Shown here: positions 62,642-64,000 of the stretch, piece by piece
How the letters are laid out: each line of letters begins with the position of its first letter
Position numbering within the stretch: the first letter of the stretch is position 1
From: Streptomyces sp. NBC_00513
Lineage (GTDB): Bacteria; Actinomycetota; Actinomycetes; Streptomycetales; Streptomycetaceae
Length of the DNA stretch: 64,000 bases
Assembly (NCBI RefSeq): GCF_041431415.1
Contig: NZ_CP107845.1
Coordinates: forward strand, 3,162,001-3,226,000
Direction: 5' to 3'
Position numbers and translations under genes: made by a program
Notes under the pieces: model-generated
The model's database searches: none
Told to the model about the DNA's origin: nothing
What the model saw: the letters and a program-made list of their open reading frames with translations, nothing else

Positions 62642-62904
62642 GCCGACATGATCTCGCACATTCGCCCTTCGGGGGGAGCCGGCGGACTCATCGGATCACG
62701 CGCAGCTCAGGGCGCACGGCGGCGGAAAGGGGCGCGCTTCCCGAAAGGACCCGGAACGCGACACTCCGCAACGATGCGGCAACAGAGTGTGTTGTGCCGA
62801 ATTCATGACAGTCCTACGGCCGCGTCAGCCATACAAACAAGGGGGTGGCGACCCTTACCCTTTTCACTGGCCCCCCGCCCACCCCACTCCGGAACGCGAG
62901 ATCC

Positions 62905-64000
62905 ATGACCGGCACTGACGATGTCCTGCTTGTCCACGGCGGTACCCCGCTCGAGGGCGAGATCCGTGTCCGCGGCGCGAAGAACCTCGTGCCGAAGGCA
63001 ATGGTGGCCGCTCTGCTCGGCAGCACCCCCAGCCGGCTGCGCAACGTTCCCGACATCCGTGACGTCCGGGTCGTGCGCGGTCTGCTCCAGCTCCACGGGG
63101 TGACCGTCCGCCCCGGCGAGGAGCCGGGCGAACTGGTCCTCGACCCCACGTACGTCGAGAGCGCGAACGTCGCCGACATCGACGCCCACGCGGGGTCCTC
63201 CCGGATCCCGATCCTGTTCTGCGGTCCGCTGCTGCACCGTCTCGGCCACGCCTTCATCCCCGGCCTCGGCGGCTGCGACATCGGCGGCCGGCCGATCGAC
63301 TTCCACTTCGACGTGCTCCGCCAGTTCGGCGCGACGATCGAGAAGCGCGAGGGCGGCCAGTACCTGGAGGCCCCGCAACGTCTGCGCGGCTGCAAGATCC
63401 GGCTGCCGTACCCGTCCGTCGGTTCGACCGAACAGGTCCTGCTGACGGCCGTCCTCGCCGAGGGCGTCACCGAACTCAGCAACGCGGCCGTCGAGCCCGA
63501 GATCGAAGACCTCATCTGCGTCCTGCAGAAGATGGGCGCGATCATCTCCGTCGACACCGACCGGACCATCCGGATCACCGGTGTGGACGAGCTCACCGGC
63601 TACAACCACAAGGCGCTCCCGGACCGCCTGGAGGCCGCCTCGTGGGCTTCCGCGGCCCTGGCGACCCGCGGCAACATCTACGTCCGCGGAGCGCAGCAGC
63701 GCTCGATGATGACCTTCCTGAACACCTTCCGGCGGGTCGGCGGTGCCTTCGAGATCGACGACGAGGGCATCCGCTTCTGGCACCCGGGCGGCCCGCTGAA
63801 GGCCATCGCGCTGGAGACGGACGTCCACCCGGGCTTCCAGACCGACTGGCAGCAGCCGCTGGTCGTGGCCCTGACGCAGGCCTCGGGCCTGTCGATCGTC
63901 CACGAGACGGTCTACGAGTCCCGGCTCGGATTCACCTCGGCGCTGAACCAGATGGGTGCTCACATCCAGCTGTACCGCGAGTGCCTGGGCGGTTCGGCGT
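62905..64000 (+). CDS. murA: UDP-N-acetylglucosamine 1-carboxyvinyltransferase, N-terminal part
   Basis: First 365 codons; the gene runs off the right edge. MurA transfers enolpyruvate from PEP to UDP-GlcNAc, the first committed step of peptidoglycan synthesis, in the cytoplasm. Lys26-Asn27 in G-A-K-N and the loop G-G-C-D-I-G-G-R-P with Cys124 (equivalent to E. coli Cys115, the fosfomycin target) are present. The ATG of M-T-G-T-D-D-V-L-L follows CGGAACGCGAG. Full-length family members are about 420-450 residues, so ~80 are missing. Confidence 0.95.
   Translation, partial: MTGTDDVLLVHGGTPLEGEIRVRGAKNLVPKAMVAALLGSTPSRLRNVPDIRDVRVVRGLLQLHGVTVRPGEEPGELVLDPTYVESANVADIDAHAGSSRIPILFCGPLLHRLGHAFIPGLGGCDIGGRPIDFHFDVLRQFGATIEKREGGQYLEAPQRLRGCKIRLPYPSVGSTEQVLLTAVLAEGVTELSNAAVEPEIEDLICVLQKMGAIISVDTDRTIRITGVDELTGYNHKALPDRLEAASWASAALATRGNIYVRGAQQRSMMTFLNTFRRVGGAFEIDDEGIRFWHPGGPLKAIALETDVHPGFQTDWQQPLVVALTQASGLSIVHETVYESRLGFTSALNQMGAHIQLYRECLGGSA

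Overview
This window is high-GC actinobacterial DNA, almost certainly from a Streptomyces chromosome. Pointers are the strong G/C bias at third codon positions, an SsgA-like sporulation protein, DasR-type operators in front of N-acetylglucosamine PTS genes, DUF445/DUF3039/DUF3618/DUF1707/DUF2017 proteins, mycosins, and many perfect GC-rich terminator hairpins. From memory, the order (penicillin-binding protein, nag PTS genes, cysM-cysO-mec, clpS, pncB-pncA, ssgG, hpd, murA) matches the core region around SCO2897-SCO2949 of S. coelicolor. I saw no integrase, transposase, CRISPR array or prophage, so this is core chromosome with a few accessory-looking operons.

Layout. Positions 0.25-3.1 kb hold small membrane proteins, a DUF445 membrane protein and a DUF1707 envelope protein. 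An ABC-2 exporter (ATPase plus two permeases) occupies 3.2-5.9 kb, followed by a bifunctional penicillin-binding protein (6.1-8.6 kb). A SugE/Gdx guanidinium exporter follows, with a recognisable guanidine-III riboswitch in its leader, then a stand-alone GroES-like protein, a DUF3618 protein, a Bcp peroxiredoxin and tRNA-Leu(UAG). Next come rdgB, a lipoprotein and rph. Positions 12.8-16.2 kb hold nagF and nagE1/nagE2 with three dre-like DasR boxes. A metallo-beta-lactamase-fold protein, a membrane-tethered MazF-like protein and a DUF488 protein lead to the cysM-cysO-mec sulfur module, which has a Cys-containing leader peptide.

Positions 20-25 kb carry an amino-acid permease, the DUF2017-clpS pair and, divergently, pncB and pncA of NAD salvage. 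Positions 25-31 kb have a secreted M6 metalloprotease, a small membrane protein and two RDD proteins. Then come ssgG, a GlcD-type FAD oxidase, a TPR protein, hpd with a divergent Lrp regulator, and a four-gene OpuC-type betaine/choline transporter (37.2-41 kb). Positions 41-49 kb carry an ArsR-type regulator, a small ORF and an MFS pump, a Lon-fold PDZ-family protease, an IclR regulator, a superfamily II helicase and a second MFS pump.

The most unusual part is 49.6-59.7 kb. An atypical tRNA-Cys is followed by a tightly overlapping four-gene type VII secretion-like operon encoding two WXG100-like proteins and two mycosins. One mycosin has lost both its catalytic Ser and its oxyanion-hole Asn, the other is intact. 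Its promoter region is bracketed by two CACGTG-core palindromes. Directly upstream is a three-gene xanthine-dehydrogenase-like operon. Its 2Fe-2S subunit carries a roughly 530-residue extension with 14-residue tandem repeats, and its molybdenum subunit lacks the catalytic Glu of the family.

The right end holds a GH20 hexosaminidase, DUF3039, YqgE/AlgH and the first 365 codons of murA. The GlcNAc genes (nagF/E1/E2, hexosaminidase, murA) together serve capture of chitin or peptidoglycan sugars and peptidoglycan synthesis.
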